Source: Bacillota bacterium (lineage in GTDB: Bacteria > Bacillota_I > Bacilli_A > RFN20 > CAG-826). Taken from it: a stretch of DNA of 10,485 bases. The stretch is from positions 1 through 10,485 of the forward strand of contig JAEZUH010000103.1 of NCBI GenBank assembly GCA_023443485.1, in the 5' to 3' direction. Below, piece after piece: positions 1-6,784 of the stretch. Numbering within the stretch: the stretch's first letter is position 1; every line of letters starts with the position of its first letter. The notes beneath the pieces are model-generated. The model had not been told where the DNA came from. It made no database searches and was given only the letters and a program-made list of their open reading frames with translations. The translations under genes and the position numbers were made by a program.

Positions 1-8
1 GTAAATAA

Positions 9-1131
9 ATGAAAGACATCGTTGCATTAAAACAACAACTTTGTGCTGTTGGTGATAGAATTCGCCAACTCGGGTCTTCCCTTTGACTTCGATAAGTTAG
101 ATCTAGAAGTTGAACAATTAACAGAGAAGAGCAATCACCCTGATTTTTGGAATAACTCGAGTAGCGCTCTAGAAATTATTTCTCGATTAAAGTACTGCAA
201 GGATTTGGTCGGAAAATATCGTCAATTATCAAAAAGCACTATTGATATTCAAGAACTCCTATCTTTGGGGGATGAATCATTTTTTGATGAAATTGAAAAA
301 CAGTTAGACTTACTTTCTAATGATGCTAAGGAATTCGAATTGCAAATTCTTTTTCGAGGAGAATTTGATAACTTGAACGCTATTATTGAAATACACCCAG
401 GGGCTGGTGGAACTGAAGCACAAGATTGGGCGGATATGCTTTATCGAATGTATCTTTGTTATGCCGGCATTAAAGGACTAAAAATAGCTCAAATTTACAA
501 TGAACCAGGTGAAGAAGCCGGAATAAAATCAGTGACATTCAAAATCAGTGGACCACACGCTTATGGCTTGCTGAAGAGCGAAAAGGGAGTTCATCGGCTG
601 GTTCGAATCTCACCTTTTGATTCAAACAAAAGAAGACACACTTCCTTTGCTTCGGTTAATGTTGTGCCTGAATTTAAAAACGACAATATAGATATTCAAA
701 TTAATGATACTGATTTAAAAGTAGATACATATCGAAGTGGAGGAGCCGGGGGACAAAACGTCAACAAAGTTGAAACTGCAGTTCGCATAACGCATTTGCC
801 AACTGGAATAGTAGTATCATGTCAAATGGAGAGAAGTCAGCTCTCCAATCGCGAAGTTGCGATGCAAATGCTTAAAGGAAAACTTTATTTGCTTGAATTA
901 GAGAAGCGAAATAACGCCATAAAAGGTATTGTTGGAGAAAAGAAAAACATTGAATGGGGCAGCCAAATTAGATCATATGTTTTCTGTCCTTACACTCTAG
1001 TGAAAGACAATCGAACTGATTATGAAGAAACTAATGTAAACGCTGTGATGGATGGATACATTGAAGGATTCATCTACGCCTATTTACAAAAGGAGGCAAA
1101 AGAAAATGAACAAATTAATCTCAAAAATTAA
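9..1131 (+). CDS. prfB: Peptide chain release factor 2 (RF2), expressed by programmed +1 frameshift
   Basis: RF2 recognises UGA and UAA stop codons and triggers hydrolysis of peptidyl-tRNA on the ribosome. Translation starts at ATG 9 (in-frame TAA directly upstream at 6-8), runs 25 codons, and meets an in-frame TGA at 84-86. A +1 slip on CTT (81-83) continues at GAC 85-87 to TAA 1129-1131, giving a protein of about 373 residues, the usual RF2 size. The first 25 residues (MKDIVALKQQ..., ending GSSL) match the RF2 N-terminus; a start at 43 would replace them with unrelated residues. The SPF tripeptide that reads the stop codon is at residues 201-203 (E. coli 205-207). The catalytic GGQ is at 247-249, preceded by Ala246. 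The HPGAGGTEAQDW motif is present before them. The ribosome-binding site lies outside the window. The 3' end overlaps the next gene by 26 bp, which suggests translational coupling. Confidence 0.96.
71..87 (+). promoter_or_regulatory. prfB programmed +1 frameshift site (CTT TGA C)
   Basis: The zero-frame codons are GGG TCT TCC CTT TGA followed by C. The slippery CTT (81-83), the stop TGA (84-86) and the following C are the conserved core of the RF2 autoregulatory frameshift: scarce RF2 leaves UGA unread, and the P-site tRNA-Leu slips +1 onto UUU. The usual stimulator is an AGGGGG-type Shine-Dalgarno sequence three bases before CTT. Here the only G-rich match is GGG at 72-74, preceded by CTC, and six bases from CTT because of an extra TCC codon. 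The core is certain; how well the upstream element works is not. Confidence 0.93.
1091..1096 (+). promoter_or_regulatory. Ribosome binding site of the YitT-family gene
   Basis: AGGAGG lies nine bases before ATG 1106 and inside the prfB coding region. It decides the start in favour of 1106 over the in-frame ATG at 1052. Confidence 0.85.
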
Positions 1132-2074
1132 TCTGAAAAATTATGTGTTACAAATTTTTGTTGTCATTTTGGGCTCGTTTTTATTAGCCTTTGGAAACGT
1201 TGTCTTCCTTAGCCCCGCAATGATTAATGCTGGTGGATTAAATGGAATATCTATCATTGTGCAGTCATTTTTCAAAGAGAGTGATCAGATCCTTGTCTAT
1301 AACATTACAACCGCATCTCTTTCGATAATTCTTTGGGTCATTGGTTTGATTTTTATTGGCAAAGATTTTGCTATTAAGACATTATTATCAACAATCATGG
1401 TTCCTCTTGCTACGGCGTTCCTTTCTTTTGTACCTTATGTTAGCGATTGGTGCAAAGGTATCTCCGATGCCATCCTTCCTGATTCGATGGATGTTGGAGC
1501 AATTTTACTTGCCGCCATTACTGGTGGTGTCATTGTCGGAGCAGGCGTTTCTATTACTTTTGTGGGTGGTGGGAGTTCCGGTGGTGTTGATGTCATCAAT
1601 TTTGTTATGAACAAATATTTGAATATTAAGCAATCCGTCGGGAGTTTTTTAATTGATGGAACCATTATTCTTGTTGGTTTGATTATTTTACTCCCCCAAA
1701 ATTCAACATTCCTTGTGCAATGCCTATGTGGTATTCTCTCGGCATTTATCACTGCGATATTAATTGAATATGTTTACATAGGAGCTCAAACCAGTTACAA
1801 GGTAGAGATAATATCCTCTAAGTGGAAAGAAATCAGCGCCTATGTACAGGATGTGCTTGGCAGAGGTGCCACAATCATTCACGCCCAAGGTGGATACAAA
1901 GGTGAAGAAAGAGTTATTCTGAGCGTTGTTTTTGATAAGAGCCAGTATATTAAAATTCGTGATTTTATTGTAAAAACCGATCCAAGCGCTTTTATAACAT
2001 TTACTCAAACCAATGCCGTTTATGGCGAAGGCTTTAAGAAAATATTTTCAAAGAAAAAGAAGGAAAAGAAATAA
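1106..2074 (+). CDS. YitT family integral membrane protein (DUF161/DUF2179)
   Basis: This encodes 322 residues. The N-terminal two thirds is hydrophobic, with probable membrane segments near residues 14-36, 66-85, 92-110, 130-153, 180-197 and 203-224. It includes the glycine-rich stretch VGGGSSGGVDV (153-163) typical of YitT proteins. Residues 228-310 form the soluble DUF2179 domain (pattern GRGAT...GGYKGEERVIL), and a Lys-rich tail ends the protein. The biochemical role of the family is unsettled; a transport or small-molecule-sensing role is only a guess. I chose ATG 1106 because AGGAGG at 1091-1096 lies nine bases upstream, inside prfB. A longer form from ATG 1052 would add 18 hydrophilic residues with no ribosome-binding site. 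It lies between prfB and uvrB in an apparent operon. Confidence 0.9.
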   Translation: MNKLISKINLKNYVLQIFVVILGSFLLAFGNVVFLSPAMINAGGLNGISIIVQSFFKESDQILVYNITTASLSIILWVIGLIFIGKDFAIKTLLSTIMVPLATAFLSFVPYVSDWCKGISDAILPDSMDVGAILLAAITGGVIVGAGVSITFVGGGSSGGVDVINFVMNKYLNIKQSVGSFLIDGTIILVGLIILLPQNSTFLVQCLCGILSAFITAILIEYVYIGAQTSYKVEIISSKWKEISAYVQDVLGRGATIIHAQGGYKGEERVILSVVFDKSQYIKIRDFIVKTDPSAFITFTQTNAVYGEGFKKIFSKKKKEKK

Positions 2075-2090
2075 CAAAAAAGAGGAATGA

Positions 2091-4073
2091 ATGGACCAAC
2101 AACATAAATTTGAATTAGTATCTTCATTTAAGCCAACCGGAGACCAACCTCAAGCGATTGCAAAGCTTGTCGATGGTATTTCTAACAATCGGAAGTTTCA
2201 AGTTCTTCTTGGAGCCACTGGAACAGGAAAAACTTTTACGATGGCAAATATTATTCAACGGGTCCAACGACCCGCTCTTGTTTTAGTCCATAATAAAACT
2301 CTTGCAGGGCAGCTTTATTCTGAATTTCAAGATCTTTTCCCTCATAATCGTGTTGAATACTTTGTTTCAAACTTTGATTTTTATCAACCTGAAGCCTATA
2401 TTCCAAAGTCTGATACCTATATAGACAAAAGTGCGGTCATGAATGAAGAAATAGAAATGCTAAGAACATCCGCAATTAACTCTATTATTGAAAGACACGA
2501 TACCATTATTATCGCCTCCGTGGCTTCTATATATGGTTTGACTGATCCTGACGAATATAAGAATCTTGTTTTTAATATTCGAGTCGGAGAAACAATAAAT
2601 CGTTCTGATTTTTTTAAGAAATTAGTCGATGCTCAATATAAAAGAAACAATCTAGATGCTGCTCCAGGAACTTTCCGTGTTCGTGGGGATATTATTGAAG
2701 TGATTCCAGCAAACTCTGAAGACAATCATGTGATTAGGATTGATACATTTGGCGATGAAGTTGAGAAAATTATGCTAGTGGACTTGCTGACTGGCGAGGT
2801 AAAAAATAATTATCATACATATCCCATTTTCCCAGCCTATGACCATGCCTCAACCAGAAAGAGAATTAAGGAAGCTTGTGAGACAATTAAAATTGAGTTA
2901 GATGAAAGATTGAAGTTTTTTAAAGAAAATGGAAAATTATTAGAAGCTGAGCGACTAGAAAATCGTACGAACCAAGATATGGAAAGTATGCAAGAATTTG
3001 GCATGTGCCCCGGCATTGAAAATTATTCTCGTCACATTGATAAAAGAAAACCTGGTGAAAGGCCATTCTGTCTTTTAGATTATTTCCCTGACGATTTTCT
3101 GCTTTTTATTGATGAGTCGCATGTCACTTTTCCTCAGTTACATGGGATGTATAATGGTGATCTAGCTCGGAAAACTAACTTAGTTGAATATGGCTTTCGC
3201 TTACCATCTGCTTTAGATAACCGACCACTTAAATTTGAAGAATTTGAAAAAATGATGTCAACTGTCATCTGCACGAGCGCCACTCCTGGAGATTACGAAA
3301 AGAATAAATCTGATGGGCCGATTGTTGAACAGATCATCCGTCCGACTGGTTTGTTAGACCCACGAGTAGAAGTAAGAAAAACAATTGGACAAATTGATGA
3401 TCTTTTATCTGAAATCAATCTACGAGTTAAAAATAATGAACGAACAATGATTGTTACTCTCACCATTCGAATGGCAGAAGATTTAACCTCATTTCTTAAA
3501 GAGAAGGGCATTAAAGTTGTCTACTTACATCACGAAACTAAAACGCTCGAAAGAAGTGAAATTATCTATCAACTGAGAAAAGGTAAATACGATGTTCTTG
3601 TTGGTATTAATTTGTTGAGAGAGGGTTTAGATATACCTGAAGTGTCACTGGTTACTATTTTGGATGCTGACAAAGAAGGCTTCCTAAGAAGTTCGCGTTC
3701 ACTTATTCAAATTATTGGCCGAGCAGCGAGAAATCAGCATGGATTGGTTGTAATGTATGCGGATAACATGACTGATTCAATGCGAATCGCGATTGATGAG
3801 ACAAACCGTCGTCGAAAAATCCAAAATGATTTCAACGAAGAGAACGGAATCGTACCTCGAACTATCATCAAAGAAATACGTTTGCCAATTCATAATACCG
3901 AGAGTGAAATTGATGAAATGATTAAGCTCACAAAACATGGTTCTAGAACTGAAATTAATAAGCGAATTAAAGAATTAGAAAAACAAATGAAACAAGCTGC
4001 TCAAGAATTTGATTTTGAAAGAGCTGCTGAGTTGCGTGACATCATTCTAGAAATGAAAACGAGCATTCAATAA
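2091..4073 (+). CDS. uvrB: Excinuclease ABC subunit B (UvrB)
   Basis: UvrB is the damage-verifying helicase-like subunit of nucleotide excision repair; UvrA loads it and it recruits UvrC. The protein is 660 residues, normal for the family. Visible motifs are Walker A GATGTGKT (41-48), the beta-hairpin segment VSNFDFYQPEAY (92-103), the DESH box (341-344), the LLDPRVEVR segment (421-429), helicase motif VI QIIGRAARN (540-548), and a C-terminal UVR domain (about 621-656, containing FDFERAAELRD) that contacts UvrC. The hairpin differs from the usual YYDYYQ: Asn94, Phe95 and Phe97 replace Tyr. The start at 2091 follows AGAGG (2081-2085); the overlapping ATG at 2087 opens only a six-codon frame. 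It begins 16 bp after the YitT-family stop. uvrA, commonly adjacent to uvrB in Bacillota, is absent from this window. Confidence 0.98.
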   Translation: MDQQHKFELVSSFKPTGDQPQAIAKLVDGISNNRKFQVLLGATGTGKTFTMANIIQRVQRPALVLVHNKTLAGQLYSEFQDLFPHNRVEYFVSNFDFYQPEAYIPKSDTYIDKSAVMNEEIEMLRTSAINSIIERHDTIIIASVASIYGLTDPDEYKNLVFNIRVGETINRSDFFKKLVDAQYKRNNLDAAPGTFRVRGDIIEVIPANSEDNHVIRIDTFGDEVEKIMLVDLLTGEVKNNYHTYPIFPAYDHASTRKRIKEACETIKIELDERLKFFKENGKLLEAERLENRTNQDMESMQEFGMCPGIENYSRHIDKRKPGERPFCLLDYFPDDFLLFIDESHVTFPQLHGMYNGDLARKTNLVEYGFRLPSALDNRPLKFEEFEKMMSTVICTSATPGDYEKNKSDGPIVEQIIRPTGLLDPRVEVRKTIGQIDDLLSEINLRVKNNERTMIVTLTIRMAEDLTSFLKEKGIKVVYLHHETKTLERSEIIYQLRKGKYDVLVGINLLREGLDIPEVSLVTILDADKEGFLRSSRSLIQIIGRAARNQHGLVVMYADNMTDSMRIAIDETNRRRKIQNDFNEENGIVPRTIIKEIRLPIHNTESEIDEMIKLTKHGSRTEINKRIKELEKQMKQAAQEFDFERAAELRDIILEMKTSIQ

Positions 4074-4081
4074 TGTTTTGT

Positions 4082-4110
4082 TTGCCTTATTGTCGCGTTT
4101 TATTTATTAT
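4082..4110 (+). promoter_or_regulatory. Candidate promoter for secG
   Basis: TTGCCT (4082-4087) and TATTAT (4105-4110) are separated by 17 bp and match the sigma-A consensus at four and five of six positions. Transcription would begin near 4117, giving a leader of about 25 bases that contains the secG ribosome-binding site. No terminator hairpin separates uvrB from secG, so read-through from the upstream operon is also possible. Confidence 0.45.
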
Positions 4111-4142
4111 TATTAAGCAATCAATAGAAAGGATGAACATAT

Positions 4143-4388
4143 ATGTTAGATTGGTATGACTGGGTCTTATTAGCGGTCGCTATTGTAATAATTATCCTCA
4201 CTCTATTGCAAGGTGGAAAATCTGAAGGTGCTTCTGGTGCCATCACCGGCGGTGGATTAAATGTTTTCGTCAAAACGAAAGAAAGAGGAGCCGAGAAAGT
4301 AGTTTCTATCCTCACTCTTATCGTTGCCATCATATTCTTTATATTGGCGGTCATTATTAAATTGATTCAAGCAGGGGCCGCTGTCTAA
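4143..4388 (+). CDS. secG: Preprotein translocase subunit SecG
   Basis: SecG is the small subunit of the SecYEG protein-export channel in the cytoplasmic membrane, where it assists SecA-driven translocation. The protein is 81 residues, a normal SecG length, with two hydrophobic helices (about 5-23 and 53-77). They are joined by the diagnostic Gly-rich loop QGGKSEGASGAITGG (23-37), followed by FVKTKERGAEKV. An AGAAAGGA ribosome-binding sequence (4126-4133) lies about nine bases before the ATG. It is followed directly by a strong terminator. The rnr and smpB genes that often follow secG in Bacillota are not present here. Confidence 0.95.
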   Translation: MLDWYDWVLLAVAIVIIILTLLQGGKSEGASGAITGGGLNVFVKTKERGAEKVVSILTLIVAIIFFILAVIIKLIQAGAAV

Positions 4389-4403
4389 GAGATAATCTAA
4401 ATG

Positions 4404-4439
4404 AAAAACCACTTCAAAATTGAAGTGGTTTTTTTCTTT
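4404..4439 (+). terminator. Rho-independent terminator after secG, probably bidirectional
   Basis: The arm AAACCACTTCAA (4406-4417) pairs with TTGAAGTGGTTT (4420-4431). Seven T residues follow on the + strand (4429-4435). An A-run (4404-4408) on the other side supplies T residues when read from the - strand. The hairpin sits between two convergent genes (stops at 4388 and 4449), so it can end both transcripts. Confidence 0.9.
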
Positions 4440-4448
4440 AATTAAATT

Positions 4449-5177
4449 TTATTTATCTTTTTTAATAACTGGAGTTTGAACGTCTACGACATCTTTTGAT
4501 TCAACGAGTTTTAGGTCTGAATCATCATCATTTGGTTTTGCAACCTTAGGATTTTCTTTTTTTATTTTTTTGGATGTTTTTGGTTGTTGCTTTTCTCGCC
4601 TTTCATTAACCATCGTCACGATGCCAAAAGAAACAACTAGCAAACCTACGACCATGACAATAATTCCAACTACACCATAGATAAAGGTAGTAATGTCATT
4701 TTTAGTAAATAAGATAACCAATCCAGTTGTTAACAAAATGACCCAAATAATTAATGCCCTAATCCAAGCTCCAAAATCAATTCTTGAAGCCTTATTCGAC
4801 ACAAGAAGGATGAATTTTAATAATACAGCGGCAGAAATAGAAATCATTACCCAAGGCAAGAAATCAGCCACCAAAGTGTCGACAAAATTTTGAACAATAT
4901 TGCTTGAAAGAAGCGCGATACCAATACCTATTAATAAGCCACTGACCAAAATGTTACTACTTATACCATTGAAACCGGCTTTTTTCTCCATGAATATGGT
5001 AACCAGCAAATTAAACACAGCAACAGCAAAACAGTAAATTGATACAATGAGAGCGACGAGCTTAAAAGGATCACCATCCTCATTAACCGTGATAAGCAAA
5101 ATGATTAGTCCAAGAGAGAAGATAACCAGACCCAAGATTAATCTTAGCCATTTGAATCGATTAAACAAATTTTTCAT
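4449..5177 (-). CDS. Six-helix membrane protein, possibly DUF308/HdeD-like, with charged C-terminal tail
   Basis: I do not recognise this gene with certainty. It encodes 242 residues with six hydrophobic segments near 11-31, 39-62, 74-93, 105-127, 137-158 and 164-190, arranged as short hairpins with few polar residues. A 52-residue cytoplasmic-looking tail rich in Lys and Asp follows (for example KKIKKENPKVAK). The layout of repeated two-helix units resembles the DUF308/HdeD family; that is a resemblance in pattern, not a proven match. No catalytic motif is visible. A perfect AAGGAGG ribosome-binding site lies eight bases upstream of the start. It is transcribed alone, divergently from the aminopeptidase gene and convergently with secG. 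Confidence 0.75.
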   Translation of the reverse strand: MKNLFNRFKWLRLILGLVIFSLGLIILLITVNEDGDPFKLVALIVSIYCFAVAVFNLLVTIFMEKKAGFNGISSNILVSGLLIGIGIALLSSNIVQNFVDTLVADFLPWVMISISAAVLLKFILLVSNKASRIDFGAWIRALIIWVILLTTGLVILFTKNDITTFIYGVVGIIVMVVGLLVVSFGIVTMVNERREKQQPKTSKKIKKENPKVAKPNDDDSDLKLVESKDVVDVQTPVIKKDK

Positions 5178-5185
5178 TTTTTGAG

Positions 5186-5192
5186 CCTCCTT
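5186..5192 (-). promoter_or_regulatory. Ribosome binding site of the six-helix membrane protein gene
   Basis: Read on the - strand, AAGGAGG lies eight bases before the ATG at 5177-5175. This is a consensus-strength site that fixes the start. Confidence 0.85.
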
Positions 5193-5194
5193 AA

Positions 5195-5236
5195 CTATTA
5201 TATACAGGCTATACAGTATAATATATACTCTATAAC
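5195..5236. promoter_or_regulatory. Divergent promoter region with TATA-type dyad
   Basis: The 76-bp gap between two divergent genes must hold both promoters. For the + strand, TATACA (5201-5206), a 17-bp spacer and TATACT (5224-5229) form a reasonable sigma-A promoter; a perfect TATAAT also lies at 5217-5222. For the - strand, a perfect TATAAT reads from 5202 to 5197, without a clear -35. An inverted repeat, AGTATA-ATA-TATACT (5215-5229), overlaps these elements. It extends to 5210-5234 with one mismatched pair. TATACAG is also directly repeated at 5201-5207 and 5210-5216. A repressor could bind here, though some of the symmetry follows from simple TA-rich sequence. Confidence 0.55.
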
Positions 5237-5253
5237 CAATAAGGAGTTTAAAT

Positions 5254-6480
5254 ATGAACCAAAAATTATTACAAGACTATGCGAGATTAATCGTTCGCAA
5301 AGGAATAAATGTTCAAAAGGGTGAAATTGTTTGGATTTATGCCGATCTAGATCAACCTGATTTTGTCACTTTAACAGTAGAGCAATGTTATGAAGCAGGG
5401 GCAAAAGAAGTTGTTCTAAATTGGTCTCACGATCCAGTTGTTAAGCTTGGTTATAAATACCAAACCTTAGCAACACTAGGAAGTGTCAGTCCAATCACGT
5501 TAGCAAAACTTAAATACCGCCTTAAGAAAATGCCTATCATGCTCTATTTGATTTCTGAGGATCCAGATGCCATGAAAGGCGTCAATCAATCGAAAATAAG
5601 CAAGGCAAGAGCAAAGACATATCCAAAGATTAAAAAATATTTTGATCAATTAGACGGCAAATACAAATGGTGTATCGCCGCTATTCCAGGCATTAAATGG
5701 GCGGAAAAAGTTTTCCCCAATTCAAAAGGAGAAGATGCCGTTGAAAAGTTGTGGGAAAAGATTCTTTTTACCTCACGTGTCGATGGAAACGATCCTGTTG
5801 CTAACTGGGAAAAACACAACGAGTTCCTGATTAGTCAAAGAACCAAGCTCGAAAATTTAAAACTTAGCAAGTTACTCTATAAGTCAGCTAACGGAACCGA
5901 CTTTTCAGTCGAATTAATCCCAGGAGTCCGCTGGGGCGGTGGTGTAGAGACTGCGCCAAATAAAGGCGAGTTCAACCCCAACATTCCTTCCGAAGAAGTG
6001 TTTACCACTCCATATGCTGGCCGTTGTGATGGAACGCTCGTTGCTTCTAAACCATTAAGTTACAACGGAGAAATAATAGATGGATTCAGTGTTACTTTTG
6101 AAAACGGAAAAGTCGTAAAAGTTTCCGCAAAGAAAAATCAAAAATTATTAGAAAAAATGGTTGCCATGGATGAGGGTTCAGGCATGTTGGGCGAAGTAGC
6201 GCTTGTTCCGTATGATTCTCCTATCAGACAATCAAACACCTTGTTCTACAATACTTTATTTGATGAAAACGCTGCTTGTCATTTCGCATTGGGCAGAGGT
6301 TTTAGAGAATTGTTACCCGATTCTGAAAATTTGACCGCAGATGAGGTCAAAGCGAAAGGCATTAACAGCTCAATGATTCATGTTGACTTTATGGTTGGAA
6401 CCAGAGATTTAAACATTATTGGCGAAGACAAAAACGGACAAAAAACGCAAATTTTCAAAGATGGAAATTGGGCTATTTAA
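5254..6480 (+). CDS. M29 family metallo-aminopeptidase (AmpS/PepS type)
   Basis: Members are two-metal, cytoplasmic enzymes that remove N-terminal residues from peptides. The protein is 408 residues, the usual length, with no signal peptide. The family metal-site signatures are present in order: NIPSEEVFTTP (243-253, metal-binding Glu in the EE pair), GEVALVP (Glu314), the segment LFDENAACHFALG (335-347, with His343), and SMIHVDFMVGT (373-383, with His376 and Asp378). The position seven residues after His343 is Phe350 (codon TTT at 6301). From memory of the AmpS and aminopeptidase T structures, a conserved Tyr occupies this place, so the active site may be slightly altered. AAGGAG (5241-5246) lies seven bases before the ATG. 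The stop codon lies inside the tail of the convergent YolD-like gene, and no terminator is visible. Confidence 0.93.
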   Translation: MNQKLLQDYARLIVRKGINVQKGEIVWIYADLDQPDFVTLTVEQCYEAGAKEVVLNWSHDPVVKLGYKYQTLATLGSVSPITLAKLKYRLKKMPIMLYLISEDPDAMKGVNQSKISKARAKTYPKIKKYFDQLDGKYKWCIAAIPGIKWAEKVFPNSKGEDAVEKLWEKILFTSRVDGNDPVANWEKHNEFLISQRTKLENLKLSKLLYKSANGTDFSVELIPGVRWGGGVETAPNKGEFNPNIPSEEVFTTPYAGRCDGTLVASKPLSYNGEIIDGFSVTFENGKVVKVSAKKNQKLLEKMVAMDEGSGMLGEVALVPYDSPIRQSNTLFYNTLFDENAACHFALGRGFRELLPDSENLTADEVKAKGINSSMIHVDFMVGTRDLNIIGEDKNGQKTQIFKDGNWAI

Positions 6481-6784
6481 TTTTTAAATCAACAATTTCG
6501 TCAAAATTAATTATTCTTCTATTTGTTAAAAAGAGTTTTCTTTCAATTGCATCAATTCTCTTGATAATTATCTGATCTTCGAATATTTTTCCATTTCTAA
6601 AGAACGAAATCACTAGAATCTCGCCTTGATAATTGACGAGAATATTATTGATGTTTTCTTTTTCATCTTGAGAGATTAAAGGTTTTTCTATTCTCTCTCT
6701 TTTTGCGTAATTATTTTCAAGGGACGAACTTTGTTCCACCAGAGAGCGATATGCCATCCATTTTTTCATTCCTCTATCACTCAT
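6473..6784 (-). CDS. YolD-like protein
   Basis: This encodes 103 residues with the N-terminal signature DRGMKKWMAYRSLVEQ (3-18) typical of YolD-like proteins (PF08863), then a beta-rich C-terminal half. YolD-like genes recur beside Y-family polymerases in Bacillota. They have been proposed to act as partners or UmuD-like modulators of the polymerase, but the role is not proven. The start overlaps the polymerase stop as ATGA (6784-6781), and AGGAGG at 6799-6794 sits nine bases upstream inside the polymerase gene, so the two are translationally coupled. The gene ends in TAG at 6475-6473 and overlaps the convergent aminopeptidase gene by eight bases. Confidence 0.88.
   Translation of the reverse strand: MSDRGMKKWMAYRSLVEQSSSLENNYAKRERIEKPLISQDEKENINNILVNYQGEILVISFFRNGKIFEDQIIIKRIDAIERKLFLTNRRIINFDEIVDLKIK

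Noticed and set aside
43..84. ATG at 43 as the start of prfB, which would need no frameshift.
   Set aside because: The residues it adds before the frameshift point do not resemble RF2, whereas the frame from ATG 9 does and ends in the conserved CTT TGA C. The frameshift explains the gene without this start.
1052..1105. ATG at 1052 as the start of the YitT-family gene.
   Set aside because: No ribosome-binding site precedes it, and it would add 18 charged residues overlapping prfB. ATG 1106 has AGGAGG at proper spacing.
1356..1752. Open frames on both strands inside the YitT-family gene, and similar ones inside uvrB, the polymerase gene, rmuC and the phosphodiesterase gene.
   Set aside because: They lie wholly within well-supported genes in other frames, lack ribosome-binding sites, and show no recognisable protein features.
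5239..5250. Identical 12-base stretch ATAAGGAGTTTA upstream of the aminopeptidase (5239-5250) and of rmuC (8139-8150), as a shared regulatory element.
   Set aside because: It is mostly the ribosome-binding site plus AT-rich flanks, and chance similarity is the simpler explanation.
6440..6472. Weak hairpin with T-run on the - strand just past the YolD-like stop, as a terminator.
   Set aside because: The stem is short, AT-only in its core and needs a bulge, and it lies within the aminopeptidase coding sequence. Not strong enough to annotate.
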